Assembly: GCA_013397435.1 (NCBI GenBank) | Contig: VZRG01000188.1 | Location: 1-64,000 of the forward strand | Length of the DNA: 64,000 bases | DNA from: Erythrocercus mccallii | Taxonomy: Eukaryota > Chordata > Aves > Passeriformes > Dicruridae | Direction of reading: 5' to 3' | Shown: positions 12,501 through 24,184 of the stretch, piece by piece | Layout of the letters: every line of letters begins with the position of its first letter | Numbering within the stretch: the first letter of the stretch is position 1 | Position numbers and translations under genes: made by a program | The notes under the pieces: generated by a model | Told to the model about the DNA's origin: nothing | What the model saw: the letters and a program-made list of their open reading frames with translations, nothing else | The model's database searches: none

Positions 12501-13594
12501 TTTCTGTATCCATCAAACCATCTCAAGTAGCCTGAGAGTAATTTCACATTATGACCATTTCCCTTTAAGTTAGGCCAACTCAAGTGTGGAGAATTAAAAT
12601 TAATTATTCAACAACAACAAAGGCTCAAATGTGATCAAATTTGGCTGGTTTGTTGGTTTGTTTGTTTTTCTCCTCTCCAGGCACTTCAATTCCCCAGGCT
12701 CTGTCCTCCTCTTGTGTATGGCATTTTGAAAGGCAATGACAGATTGTAAATTCAACCCAAGGTTGCTGAACCGTTCAGCAGAGTCAAGGGAGGCCTGATG
12801 AATTCCTTTTATGTGTCCTGCATAAGTGTGTTATACACTCGTTAGCAATGTGATGGTCTGAAGTTTGCTGCAGTTTTGGTACAATAAATCATTGTTCCTC
12901 TGTTGATTTGGAAAATGTCTGTGCCTCCTGTGAGCTGCTTAAATGCCACTGTGCATAATCGAGTATCCTTGAGATGAGACAAATCCTGACCATATGTTTG
13001 TGGTGATGACAAAAAACTTCATCTTTAGCAATGTGGGATGTGAGTAGGGGTGTCCAGGGCTGCTTGAGATGCTGTGGGATGTCCAGGACAGCCATGCGTG
13101 GCATTGAGATGTGCCCTGGGCTTGTAATACATTAATGCCATTGGTGTGGCCACTGCTGATTATCTCATCCTGTGACAGATCTTTATCACCCCAGGCACTC
13201 TGGCGTTTCCTTAAAACAATTGGTTTAAAGCATCAGAAACTGGAATAGGAAAACTTCAGATAACCTCTGCAGAGATGCTGAGGAGTGCAGGCTTTGTGCA
13301 AGGTTTTTTTCTGGATTTGGGTCCTGCAGCTCTGGCAGAAAAGTGAGCTCCTGTCTCTTTTCCTAATGGGATTGTACAGAGTGAGTGTGCACAGAAACCT
13401 GTGTGCAGACCACAAGTGTAACACCTGCTTCCTTTCAGAAAGCTTGTCCTTGTTGCTTTCATTTTGTTTCCACTGAAAAAGAAAAAAAGCTACATGGCCA
13501 AATCTGTTCTCTATGTGCTTGTTTAGAACAGAGAGAGTTTTAGGAAGAAAACTGGTTATTCTGAGCTTTACCAGAAATTGTGCTTCAATGCTTA
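9589..13594. other. Unique non-coding sequence
   Basis: About 4 kb with no recognisable gene. There is a TATA/TACATA-rich segment at about 11255-11335 and small C/T-rich patches. Short frames such as 9584-9907 partly overlap the preceding CR1 and are not supported as genes. Confidence 0.5.
11255..11335. repeat. AT-rich, TATA/TACATA-like low-complexity segment
   Basis: A dense run of alternating purine-pyrimidine AT and TACATA words without a strict repeat unit. Confidence 0.6.
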
Positions 13595-13643
13595 AATCTC
13601 TTCCTCAGACTGGAGAAATGAGGGTTTCAGGGAGAACCTCTCA
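13595..13643 (+). mobile_element. CR1 LINE, left arm (split by LTR)
   Basis: The segment resembles the CR1 stretch normally read as 'cagcctggagaagagaaggctccagggagacctt', here decayed (cagactggagaaatgagg, ttcagggagaacct). It breaks off at about 13638-13643, and the CR1 alignment resumes at about 14258 beyond the LTR. Confidence 0.55.
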
Positions 13644-14252
13644 TGATGCACTCCTAGTCCAGGGCCACGAGCAGGGGACCGAGACACTTCCCCCAGGGTT
13701 CCTGAGTGTCCTTAGCACCCACCAGACAGTTGGGGTAGGAAAGAACAGACTTGTGGCTCCACTTGCCACGCCGAGGATCGATTTATTAACAGAAACACAA
13801 AGCTTGCCTAAGTCGAACAAAGGGCAGAGGCCAAGACACCAGACACAAGCTTAGAGTGACTCACAAAGAGGGGAGGTCTCAGGGGAGGGTACAAATCCTC
13901 AGTCAATTAGGTACACTTAGGGGAGGATCATACTGGGGGGCTCACAGTACAATGACCAATGGGGAACACAAAGGGTGGAACAATTTGAACCAGCCACTGG
14001 GGGTGTCAAAGATCAGGGGATTTCCAGAGGGACTGGCACGGGGTAGGATTGGCAGATGGGTAGGAGGAGTGACTTGGAAGAATCGGTAACAAAGGGTGGA
14101 TCCAAGGGGAGAGTCACAACTGTATAAAGGGATACAGTAAGGACTAAATCTTATACAAGGAAGGAATGGGGGGTACAGAATAAACCATTAGAGTGATTAT
14201 GAAAAACTTACAATCACTAAAAGCTTACAATCAGGAAAAATGCACCACCACA
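13644..14252 (-). mobile_element. Endogenous retrovirus LTR, minus strand, inserted in a CR1
   Basis: An about 610-bp block whose minus strand starts TGTGGTGGTGCA and ends in a ...CA. An AATAAA signal lies on the minus strand at 13782-13787, as expected for an LTR R region. It interrupts a plus-strand CR1. Target-site duplications could not be recognised after decay, so the left boundary is uncertain by about 10 bases. No internal retroviral sequence is present, so it is probably a solo LTR. The family name is not assigned. Confidence 0.65.
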
Positions 14253-14562
14253 AGAAGCTACAGCACATTTCAGTGCCTAAAGGGAAATTACTGGAAGGAT
14301 GGAAAGGGACTTTTCACAAGGGCATGGAGAGATAGGACAAGGGGAAAGGATTTAAATCAATAGAGGACAGATATTAGAAAGAAATTCTTTACTGTGAGGC
14401 GGTGAGGCTTGGGAACTGTTGCCCCATCCCTGGAAGTGTCCAAAGCCAGATTGGATGGGGCTTGGAGCAGCCTGGTCTTGTGAAAGGTGTCTCTGCCCAT
14501 GGCAAGGGGGCAGAACTGGATGGTTTTTAAGGTGTTAAACCATTCCACGATTCTGTGATTTT
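14253..14562 (+). mobile_element. CR1 LINE 3' end, right arm (split by LTR)
   Basis: The copy resumes with cagcacatttcagtgcctaa, continues through cttttcacaagggcatgg and gatattagaaagaaattctt, and ends with the octamer tail attccacgattctgtgatt. It carries a small internal deletion near 14412-14424, in the part that normally reads as the 'gttgcccagagaagctgtgg' block. Confidence 0.93.
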
Positions 14563-17287
14563 CAGAGGACTTAGTAGGTGAACTGGCTGTTCCAGAGGTC
14601 AAAGTATACCATGAAATAACACATGGACATGTCCCTGAAGAGAACACAGATGTGGGATAGTTTGTCCCTTGAGTCACAAAGGGCACCAGGGTGGGACAGG
14701 AAATAAACCTATTTCAGTAAGTTATTGCCAGGACATATTTGCCAGTCCATTTGCCAGGTTCATAGGAGTACAGGAATCCAGTTTGGTCCATAATAGCTCT
14801 GTCTTCAGCACACTGCTGAAGGTTGGGGAAACTGAGGCACAAAACCAGCAGGCCTAGGCAAAACTTGTTGTCAGGGTATTTTGTTAGTGGTACTTACAAG
14901 GGGACACAGCTGGAAAATTTGATGTGTTTTCCTGCAGTGGTCTGTGGTTTACATGCCAGCTAATGAAGAATGCAATTACACTGCAAATATCTGTAAAATG
15001 TGAAGTCAGGGAAGAAACGAGCGAAGGGACCATCATGAATAACCATTAGGAGTAAAGCAGAGGGCAATGTAGGCTCTGTATCAGGAGGTTTTCATGGGAA
15101 GTGCTGGACTTCTTCTGATGGGAATATTTAATGATTGGACAGCTTGTGCTGTGGACACTGAAGAGCAGTACTGAAAGAAGCACTTCATTACTAATCATGC
15201 CTGACATGACGTGCTGGTGGGGGACATTATTATTCCAAGTACGTTTCTCTTTTCTTTTTTTTTTTTCTTTTTTAACTTACTTCTGTGTATGTTCATTATT
15301 TGCTAAAAGGCAGAATGACTTTGGAATAATTCAGGCTGTATGAAAATTTCCCACAGAGATTAAACATCTCCTGGGTGGAGTTTGCCTTGTGCACACCACC
15401 AGAACGTCAATCTTCCTTCACCTGGAACCACAGTGGGGTATTTTAACTGGATGTCTTTATCAGATCTCTGCTGACAGCCTGTCAAAGCATTTCTGGGGAA
15501 TGACTCATTTGCAAATAGCTTTCCTACCTTTCCTTTCTCCCTTCACTCCCTGTCTCCTTAAATTGCATGCTATAAATAGTGCTTGAAGAAGCAGAGTTTG
15601 AGAAGCAGTGCATTTCATATAAATCAAGGGTAGGATGCTGCCACAGCTGGGATTTCCTGCAGGAGAAGGTGGATCCTAGCTGATTTTTGTACAGTTCTGA
15701 GTGTGGCTGTCATAGTCCATCAAATCAGTGACCTGTCCTTGGTGCTGCCACATTTGTGATGGTGGCTGGTTATCTCGCTGACTGTTTTCCATGTCATTCT
15801 TAGGAGGAAATTTTCTTTCCAATACTGAGTATTTCTTGTTAAGCCATTTAGCGGTAGTAGTACATGAAGATTGATCTTAAGAATTTTTATCATACATAGT
15901 GTGAGAACAACACTGTTAATCAGTACTAGGAAATGTATTTGGTGCTGGCTATTAATAACGCCCTGATATGACTTCTCATATCATGACAGATTGAAAATGA
16001 AATTCCCAAACCAAGGAAAAGTCTACTAAACTCTTTGCATTTTGATGCTTCTGGATTCAAGTTTAACGCCTGTGAAGAATGGGTTTCTACTGAAATTTCC
16101 CCTTTGCATCAGAGACCAACAACCAGCCAGCTTGTATTAAACACATTTTAAACATCAGAGGATGTGAATTCTGTGTCAGTGGAGAAGGAGTGATGTCCAG
16201 CAAGCTCTCCCTATTCCCCTCTGACTTCTTCTGAGTTCCTCCCTAACCTTTGGCTCATCTCCTTGCACCACCTTGGAGGAGCCCTGACACACAAGTATTT
16301 CAAAACTGAGACAAATCATCCCCCAACATGCAGCTCTCACAGATCTTTCATGCTGCTAATGGTGCAAGATTGGACTAATCTTTTCTCTCTCACACTTCCA
16401 AGCTCCGTAAATTGAGTTCAAATGATTTGGAGGAGCTTAAACCAGTCTGGCATTGCTCTAATGAATATCTGATCAGCCTAAAACACTTTGAACCCAGAGA
16501 CTTTGCAGAAGAAGAGACTTCTTTTAGTGTTTCTGAATTTGCTATATAGACGTTATCAGAAAGAACAATGCAAAGAATCAAGAAATAACCAGTATTTGTT
16601 ATCTCCATACAGCAGCAAGAATTCTGCCAGCAATTGAGCTTCCTGTATATGCAGGCTACACTGAGAGCAGCTAATTAAAGTGTCTAGAGATGAATTAAAA
16701 ATATATTAACTTATACATATCATGGCTTTTTCTCTTTAGAAGCAGTTTTAGTTGGCAAAGGTTAGCTTTAGCCTTAGGAGGTGAGTATTCCTCTGTAGTC
16801 AGCGGAGGAGGAAAGGGCAATTTGGAACAAAAGGCTGACAGAGGTTCTGATAAATCAGCCTGAAGCTGTTTAAAAAGAAAGATGGGATTAAGGCTGATAA
16901 ACATAGAACCAACACATGGTTTGGCTTTATGACTGGATTTCTTGTAAAAATGTCATGCCTCTAGTGAGAATTTAAGCCTTTACAGGGCAGGGGGATTTTT
17001 TTTTTCTGTTCTGCCTCTGTGCTCAGCATCTACTGCCAGAACTGCGTCCCAGAAAATAGCAGAGGTGACATTAAAAGGCTGCAGGACCACATCAAGCTGT
17101 GCTCATTCCACTGCCCAGAAATATTACGTTGAAGTCATGTCTGCTTGTATTCTGTGATCAGACAACTGACCACAAGAGGATGTGCTGTTAGTAAGGAATT
17201 CTCTCAGTTACCTGGTTGTAATTCTGGTGCCTAAACATAGATATCACTGCCCTTTGAGATGTTATATAGGAACCCAGAAGGCCTCTA
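14563..17287. other. Unique non-coding sequence
   Basis: About 2.7 kb without a recognised gene or transposon. A T-rich run interrupted by single C bases lies at about 15247-15274. Confidence 0.5.
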
Positions 17288-17454
17288 TCCCAGAGAAGCT
17301 GTGGCTGCCTCATCTCTGGAAGTGTCCAAGGGCAGGTTGGACTGGGATTGGAGCAACCTGGGATAGTGGAAGGTGTCCCTGTCTGTGGCAGGGAGAACCA
17401 GAACGAGATGGTTTTTAAAATTCCTTCCAACCAAAACCATTCTGATTCTATGAA
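17288..17454 (+). mobile_element. CR1 LINE 3' end (short)
   Basis: Only the last about 165 bases of CR1 are present, starting at cccagagaagctgtggctgcc and ending at ccattctgattctatgaa, with one octamer lost. Confidence 0.93.
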
Positions 17455-18295
17455 CAAGTGAGAAAACACTTTTAGTCATATAAGTGAACTTTCTAGAGTT
17501 CAGTGAAAGCATTCCTTACCTCCCCTACCCCTTAAAAATATCTTGTTTGAATTGTTGCTTTAAAATATAATTTCTGGTTGTGGCTTCTGTCTGGAAACCA
17601 GCTCATCACAAAAGCAGAAGCAGCCACTGTTATTTTTGTTTAGCTTTGCTGGAAGAGGATGATCTACTTTCATGTTGACAAAATTTACATTCCATCACTC
17701 CTTGGGGGCTAGGGTATTTTCAGATTTTAGATATGTAGACTTGGTGAGAAATCTCAAAAATCCATCTTGACAAAGGACAGGATTTGGCCCTTGCACAGGG
17801 ACAGCAGAGGCAACGCTGCTGTGCTGCCAGTAAATAAAGACCAGCAGGGAGGCAGGACCTTCACTGAAAAAAAAGCACCATGAATAAAATCTAGAAGGGT
17901 AAAGAGTGAGGGAGGTGAGAGCACTGGTTTGCTTACTAAGCAGGGAAAGCAGATTGAAAATAAATGGTACATTTTAGAAACTGCTGAGACCAAACCTGGG
18001 GCTACAAATAGGTCTAAAAACTTAGTGAGAGCTCCTTTGAGCAAACATAGTCACAAATGAAAGAGGGGAGGTGAAAGTGTTCAAAAGAGGCTTTCTTTTA
18101 CTAAGTGCTTATTCAGGCACAAATTAAGATAAATGTGAATGAGATATTGTTGAAAGGATATAATTGCTTAACAAGTGGTGGAAGGAAGGGATTTTAAATC
18201 TGAATTTTTAGAAGTCTGAAGAGACACTGAGATGAATGCTGTTATATGCAGGCACTTACATTGTAGGCAGAGAATATAAACAGTCTCACAAATTA
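17455..18295. other. Unique non-coding sequence, nothing recognised
   Basis: About 840 bases between two plus-strand CR1 tails. No gene, RNA or repeat is recognised. Confidence 0.5.
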
Positions 18296-18521
18296 CTTAG
18301 AGATATTATGAAGAAATTTGATGTGGGGGTGGTGATGTCCTGGCATAGGTTGCCCAGAGAAGCTGTGGGTGCCCCATCCCTGGAAGTGTTTAAGGTCAGG
18401 TTGGATGGGGCTTGGAGCAATCTGGGACAGTGGAAGGTGTCCCTGCTCATTGCAGGGGTTTGGAACGAGATGATCTGTAAGGTCTACATCAACCCCAAAT
18501 GTTCCATGGTTCTATGATTCT
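18296..18521 (+). mobile_element. CR1 LINE 3' end
   Basis: The copy begins near the 'gatattatgaagaaattt' block and runs to ccatggttctatgattctt. Sequence around ggttgcccagagaagctgtg and ttggatggggcttggagc is well preserved. Confidence 0.92.
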
Positions 18522-20603
18522 TTGTTTTAGAAGGACTTAATTTTTTAGACCTGAAGGCTGGGGTGCAGCTCATTCATTTCCATGGTGTCCCCATTCTCTT
18601 TGTGATAGAGAAAAGGACAACTCACCAGCCGGAGTAACTGAACTATTCCTGTAGGATTCATCCCATATGATTCTGCACATCATTGGAGAAAGTGTTTGAC
18701 TTCATCTGTCACCAACAGAGATAAGACAGAGTGGCACTTGCAGGTTGCAGGGACATCAGGGACCGCAGAGGTGGCTGTTCCCTCTCCCCTGCCAAGTCTT
18801 GCCTCTGTATTCTTCTTATTTCCCTGAGAGATGTATAATTCTGCTGAAAAGGAAATCCTTTTCTTTATGCTTTTTCTGACAGCATCATGTCAGGGCTAAT
18901 CGGAACAGTTCATGCTTTGTGGCAGAAAGATAAAAAGAGAAAAGGCTTTAATTAATGTTAAGATATTTCAGGGAAAAAAGAAGTGTGAGACTCTAGATGA
19001 CAACTCAGTCAGTCATGGTGTGTTTTATGCCTTGGTTCCACAATCCTTCTCTGATCTGGGATTTTGAGTCAGTTAGCAGGTCATAGGTTTCTCTGATGAG
19101 AATGATTTTTAATTGCCACCCTGGATCAGCTTCAGGATCATGCAAGAACATAGGCTGTCTCTGGTTACCCTGACTGCAAAGGAAGTGTACAAATCCTCGT
19201 GGGATGTTGGTACAAGATTTCTGTAGTCAGGCACAGTTTTTCCGAGTAGCTAGGGTCTAGTTTAAGGTTTGAAGACTGAAGGCTTTTATTTAGGCTAAAG
19301 TTCTTTCTTTGTTTTTGGTTTTCATCTCAAAACTTTGGCTATTTTCCTTATCCATAAAAAATAATTTTCACTGGGGTTTTCATCTGGCCAGTTCTTTAGT
19401 GGTGCCTTGTGAGAGTCTGTTCCACTGTGGCAAGAAGTTCATTGTCTGAGAAAGCTTTTATTTCCTCTTACAGTTTATTTTCCCTTTGCCTACATCAGAT
19501 ATCCTTTTACTTTTCTTTTGTTATGCAAAGGTCAGCAGAAAATCTCCCTGTCACCTTCATATCCCAGTTGGTTTTGAATAGGAATATTTAAGTGCTAAAA
19601 TGAGGAGGAACAGAGAACTCAACACCTACAGCCAACCCTGAACACTGTTTCAAGCAAAAACTGCATCTTGTGCTTCTTGAAAATCATCCTTTTTTCTGCT
19701 AATTGTGTCTGCTTCCCTCTGACTGGGATATAAGCTCAATAATTTTGTTTTCTACAGTTGCTCCACCATCTGGTGCACTTGTACCATGCATTTACCGGTC
19801 TGATTGAATGAACGTGAAATTTGTTCTACACTCCACCTACCTTGAATAAGCTCCATTTAAGCCATTTTTTGTATGTTTACAGGTACCTGCAGCTTCCTCT
19901 CCTTGTCAACCTGAAAGCTTTGCACATCAAAGCAAGAGGCTGTGCTATTTGAGCTATTAGAACATCTTTAAGGGAATATATCTTCAAAACTGTATGTAGT
20001 TATGCCTTACAGCTACTTCTGAAGTTCCCAGAAATTCACTTCACATTTTCGCACCAGGAAGATTCTGGAGTCAAAACTAACCACAAAACTTGATGTCACT
20101 TGATTCATAACTCCCAGAATCACTGAGTTCTGCAGTTGTGATAGATTAATTTTAAATGGCAAAGCCCAGAAATAAAAAAATTTGGGATCAGGTCTCCTCT
20201 GTGTGCTCTGTGCTGTCCTCTCACCCCGGTGACTTCTGTATCACAGTTGATGGAATGACAGAGGTCTCAAAGATATTAATTTCTTGCTATTTTTCTTAAA
20301 ATAGGTGGAAGACTAGAGATGTTATTGAGCTGTTAGACTGAGCAGAGAGATTCCACATCTGTCTTTTCTAAATTGGAGCCTGCCAGAAAAGCCCAGCCCT
20401 CACAACTCATAACAGAGCCTGTATAAACAATGCTGTGCTTCTGCTCACACAACACACCACGAAACTTCTGGTTTAGAGAGTTGCTCACAAGCAGCTGAAA
20501 TCCTAAATATGTAAAAATTGCAGACATGAGATGACAGACAAGAAGAACCAACCCCCAGAAATCCAGTGTGTTTACCTTTCATTTAAAGTCTCATTGTTTT
20601 AGC
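18522..20603. other. Unique non-coding sequence, nothing recognised
   Basis: About 2.1 kb of AT-rich sequence with no gene or repeat I can support. Confidence 0.5.
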
Positions 20604-20682
20604 CAAATCTAGGAGCTGGACTTTGATGATCCTTATGGGTTCCCTCCAACTCAGGATAGTCTAGGATTCTCTGATTTTGTGA
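20604..20682 (+). mobile_element. CR1 LINE 3' tail of a second subfamily
   Basis: The tail reads ggactttgatgatccttatg, then tccctccaactcaggatagt, then tctaggattctctgatttt. This is the end seen in CR1 subfamilies whose tail differs from the copies at 9.1 or 34.7 kb. The copy is only about 80 bases long. Confidence 0.75.
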
Positions 20683-22145
20683 GATGGAAAAAACTGACGG
20701 TTGGAATTCTGGGAATCTGTGTCACCGAATCTCCCTAACTGATCACGGAAATGCAATGCTGCATTACATTATAGCTGAGGCAACCTAAGAATAGGATGTA
20801 ATGATGAGAACCGGGTAGGTGACAAACATGGAAGACATCTCTGAAGGAAGACAAAAAATAATGTAATGCTCCCAGGGTTACCCAGGAGCTCTTCAAATTC
20901 ATCTGACAAATAATCCTACATAAGGATAAGATATTATCACCACACTGTGAACACAAAGTCTCTTGCTAAGGTTTGCACAACTCACTGCCTGATCCTGGCA
21001 AAATGCTCTCCTATATGCCAGGAAGTCAACATGTATTCACCAGGGACTATAAACAACATTTTTTCTTTCCCGAGCAGCACAATTAGAGGTTCATTATATT
21101 CTTTCCACTCCTCTAATGAAGCAACCAAAGAGTTCAATCTAGTTACAGAAGGGCAGTCACATAAACAACTAAGTTAGGCAAAGTCCAATTCAGACTAAGT
21201 TCCCAATTTACTTATTTGACTTCAGAGCTCCCCCATGAGACATTTCCATGCCAAGGGTTCATCTCTTGGTGTGATAGATGCTAGTCCATGCTGTTTTTTA
21301 TATCCCTAGGATGCTGGTCTGTACACTTGTGATTTCAGTGGAAGTTAAACATTTAAAGAGAATGCTACAGAGATTTGATTTTGGCTATTCTTCCACATTT
21401 GCCCTGTGGAGCTGGGGAAATATTTGCAAGGTTAACTTCAGTAAAGATTGAGAAGCATTCAGATGGTGCAAGGATGGGAAATAGATAAATAAACTGTATA
21501 GAGAGATGCACAAATTGCATTTAACAGCTGAGCCAATGAATCAGCGTTGTTAGAATACATTTGATTTTCTGTGTGCAGAGCAATTAAAGGAAATAGCTTG
21601 CAGGTGAATATAGAGGGGATAGATTCAGGTCTCTGCACAACAATGATGGCTGATATAATGAAGATCTAATGAGAACAAAATTGAGATTCAGAGTTACAGA
21701 TGGTGTTCCTTTCCATCACTATCTGGGACATTATTTTCTTCAAGGATCTGCGGAATCATTTTTCTGTGGTGCTTTAGAGCAGACCCAGCTGTCAGCAGGA
21801 CTGGGTATATAAAATGTCTGGGGAGTGTGTTAGGTGATTATACTATCCAATTTTAGCTGCCTAAAAGCTAAGAGCTTTTTCTAAGTCAGCTGTCTGGTGT
21901 CCCTGTAGGTTTGGTGGAAATCTACACATCAAGATGACAATAATTTCATCTACTCTTAGCACCCAACACAAAGTTTTAGGTCCTGAAAACCCTACAGAAT
22001 TTTTGCTCAGCCTTGGGGACTTTAAATGATCATGCCATCCCAGATTTTGTCAGTAGTGTGTCCCATTTGTTTTATTTCTGCAAATGGGCATGTGGCAGAA
22101 TTTCTGCCAGAAATCTAAAAAAAGGACAGGACAAGAGAAAGTGGC
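20683..22145. other. Unique non-coding sequence, nothing recognised
   Basis: About 1.5 kb without recognisable content. Confidence 0.5.
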
Positions 22146-22259
22146 CTCAGGTTGGATCAGAGGAGATTTAGATTGGATACAATGAAAAATCTCCTCACAG
22201 AAAGGCTTGTCAAGCACTGTGACATGCTGCCCAGGGAAGCAGTGGAGTCACTATCCCTG
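22146..22259 (+). mobile_element. CR1 LINE, left arm (split by LTR)
   Basis: This is the CR1 3' region of the subfamily reading ctcacagaaaggcttgtcaa, gctgcccagggaagcagtgg and agtcactatccctg. It stops exactly where the LTR begins. The last five bases, CCCTG (22255-22259), are duplicated after the LTR. Confidence 0.92.
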
Positions 22260-22897
22260 TGTCTTGGTTTAGGGCAAATTTGGGAGGAAACCTCCGAAGG
22301 GGTTCCTCTGGAAAGCAAACCCAAATGGCCCCTCCCCCCTGCCAGCCTGGGAAAAGGAACTTCCTTAGAGAAAAGTGGAAAAACCTATTTATTTAACAAA
22401 AATACCTACAGGTAAAAAGAATGAATAATATAAAACAATAAAATGAATAATGAACCAATAAAACCTCTTGCTGCTCTGAAGAGGGATGGCAAACTGAGAA
22501 AAGTCCTTGCCGTGGTGTAGCTCAGTCTCTGTCCCACCAGAGGTTCAGGCCCGGGGTGCCGCAGCTGCGAGCCCTCGATGCTCCTCTGGGTTTTCAGTCC
22601 AGATCAGATTTAAACAGTCTCAAGAAAAGGAAGAAGAAACCAGTCCAGGGAACTTCTCTGCCTCAGCTAGCTACAACTAACTAACTAAAAGCACAGGAGG
22701 TCTCCGCCACTGTCTGTGCCGAACACAGTCAGGAGAGAGGAATGCAGGGGAGTCAGGCAGTTCTCTCAAAACAAACTCCGCGCTTTTCTTTTCCCTGGTT
22801 CACACTCAGAATCAGTCTTAAAGGTACAGAACTCAGTATACAGCACTAACAGAACAGACGATTGGGGATACAGGCATCATAAAGTCACCCTACAACA
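22260..22897 (-). mobile_element. Solo ERV LTR with 5-bp target-site duplication, inserted in a CR1
   Basis: A 638-bp block beginning TGTCTTGGTTT and ending CCCTACAACA, bounded by perfect CCCTG direct repeats (22255-22259 and 22898-22902). The TG...CA ends and the 5-bp duplication define the insertion exactly. A 5-bp duplication fits ERVL-like elements in birds. Orientation is taken as minus because an AATAAA signal lies on that strand at 22388-22393, and the minus-strand start TGTTGTAGGGTGACTTTATG resembles songbird LTR starts. No internal viral sequence remains, so it arose by LTR-LTR recombination. Confidence 0.9.
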
Positions 22898-23035
22898 CCC
22901 TGGAAGTTTTCAAAAAACATGTGGATGTGGCACTTGAGGACAGAGGTCAAGGGAATATGTGTTGGGGTGCTGGGTTGGAAGTTGGACTTGGAGATGATCT
23001 CAGAGGTATTTCCCAACCTTAACAATTATATGAAT
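22898..23035 (+). mobile_element. CR1 LINE 3' end, right arm (split by LTR)
   Basis: The CR1 continues in register with ccctggaagttttcaaaaaa, gtggatgtggcacttgagga, ggttggaagttggacttgg and ends at ccaaccttaacaattatatg. Removing the LTR and one CCCTG gives an uninterrupted CR1. Confidence 0.92.
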
Positions 23036-24184
23036 TGTTCAAGAAGTTGAAGAAACTGGAGATTCTTTTAGCTGTCCTCCTTATTGTTATTTATCTCAGA
23101 ACATACCTAAGCAAGGCTCAGTGCTTGCCTAGCAAGCAGCACAGTTGGAATAATTATTTTCTAACTCAGGGCAATGGCTGGACTATTTCCAGGAGATGTC
23201 AGAGACAGGTTAAAAATTTATATTTTTATAAAAATGTTGTTATCCTGTTATTATTCCCAGAGATCACACACCTTGTGCCACTCTGACCAACAACAGACCT
23301 AAGCAAATATGAACTTTGCATGGATACCTGTGTGTTTGCTACAGAGCTAATTTCTTCCTTGGCCGAGTACCTCTTCTTCACAAGAGGTCTCCTTCTGGCC
23401 TGGTGTCGAAAAAGAACCAGCTTTCACTTTATGAGCAGCTGCTGCTGTCTAAAAACCCGTGGAGATGCTGAACTGAACAGCTGTTTTGTGGTGGCAACTG
23501 TCTTCACCTTCTTGTGGCTGCTGCTCCCTCCTTTTCCTTGGGTCCTTTGGGCTCTGACAGGCTGCTGAAGAGCTCAGAGGTGCAAAGAGCAAGGTCTTGA
23601 ACATCTCACTCTACTTCAGTTACCAGCTGGAGCTTCATCTTGGCTCCTCCTGCCCGATGGGAGGCTGTGGGTCTCAACCATGTGCTGTGCACTGTCTGAA
23701 CTTTTTTAATTCCTTACGGTGGTGTCTCAGTGGATGCCAAATGAAGCACTGTCACATCTGCAGCCTTTTCTGCCTCTCTCTTCATCTGTGTACATTCTCA
23801 CTATGGTGTTTTGGGTTCCTACCAGGGCTCTGCTTCCCCTTCCTCCCGTTTAGAGCTGTGAAAACGTTTGTGTTGCTCAAGCCATAGCAGCAGATGTTCT
23901 TTATTTTCATCATTATTGTTGCAGTGTGGTCTGTTTCTCAGATTCTGGAACTCTCAATTTCACACATCTTGTCCTCAACGTTTGTTAGGATGCAAAACCA
24001 GTGGCAGGTCTGAAAACTGGTTATGTCTTACCCGTGCAGAGCTCACGGCCAAGCTCAGTGCAAACCCTGGTAGACGACTTCTGAATTTTCGTGTGTACTC
24101 CAAAAATGTCTCCAAAACCTGTGAGGTCCAATCTTCTAATCATCAGTGTTTGGGAAAACAATGAAGAATCCAATTGTATTTTCT
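23036..24184. other. Unique non-coding sequence
   Basis: About 1.1 kb with several short Cys/Phe/Leu-rich frames (for example 23320-23568 and 23597-23887). They look like translated pyrimidine-rich DNA rather than genes. No repeat recognised. Confidence 0.45.

Noticed and set aside
23320..23887. Cys/Leu/Phe-rich frames resembling membrane proteins
   Set aside because: Hydrophobic composition follows from pyrimidine-rich DNA. There is no start context, conserved pattern or gene neighbourhood.
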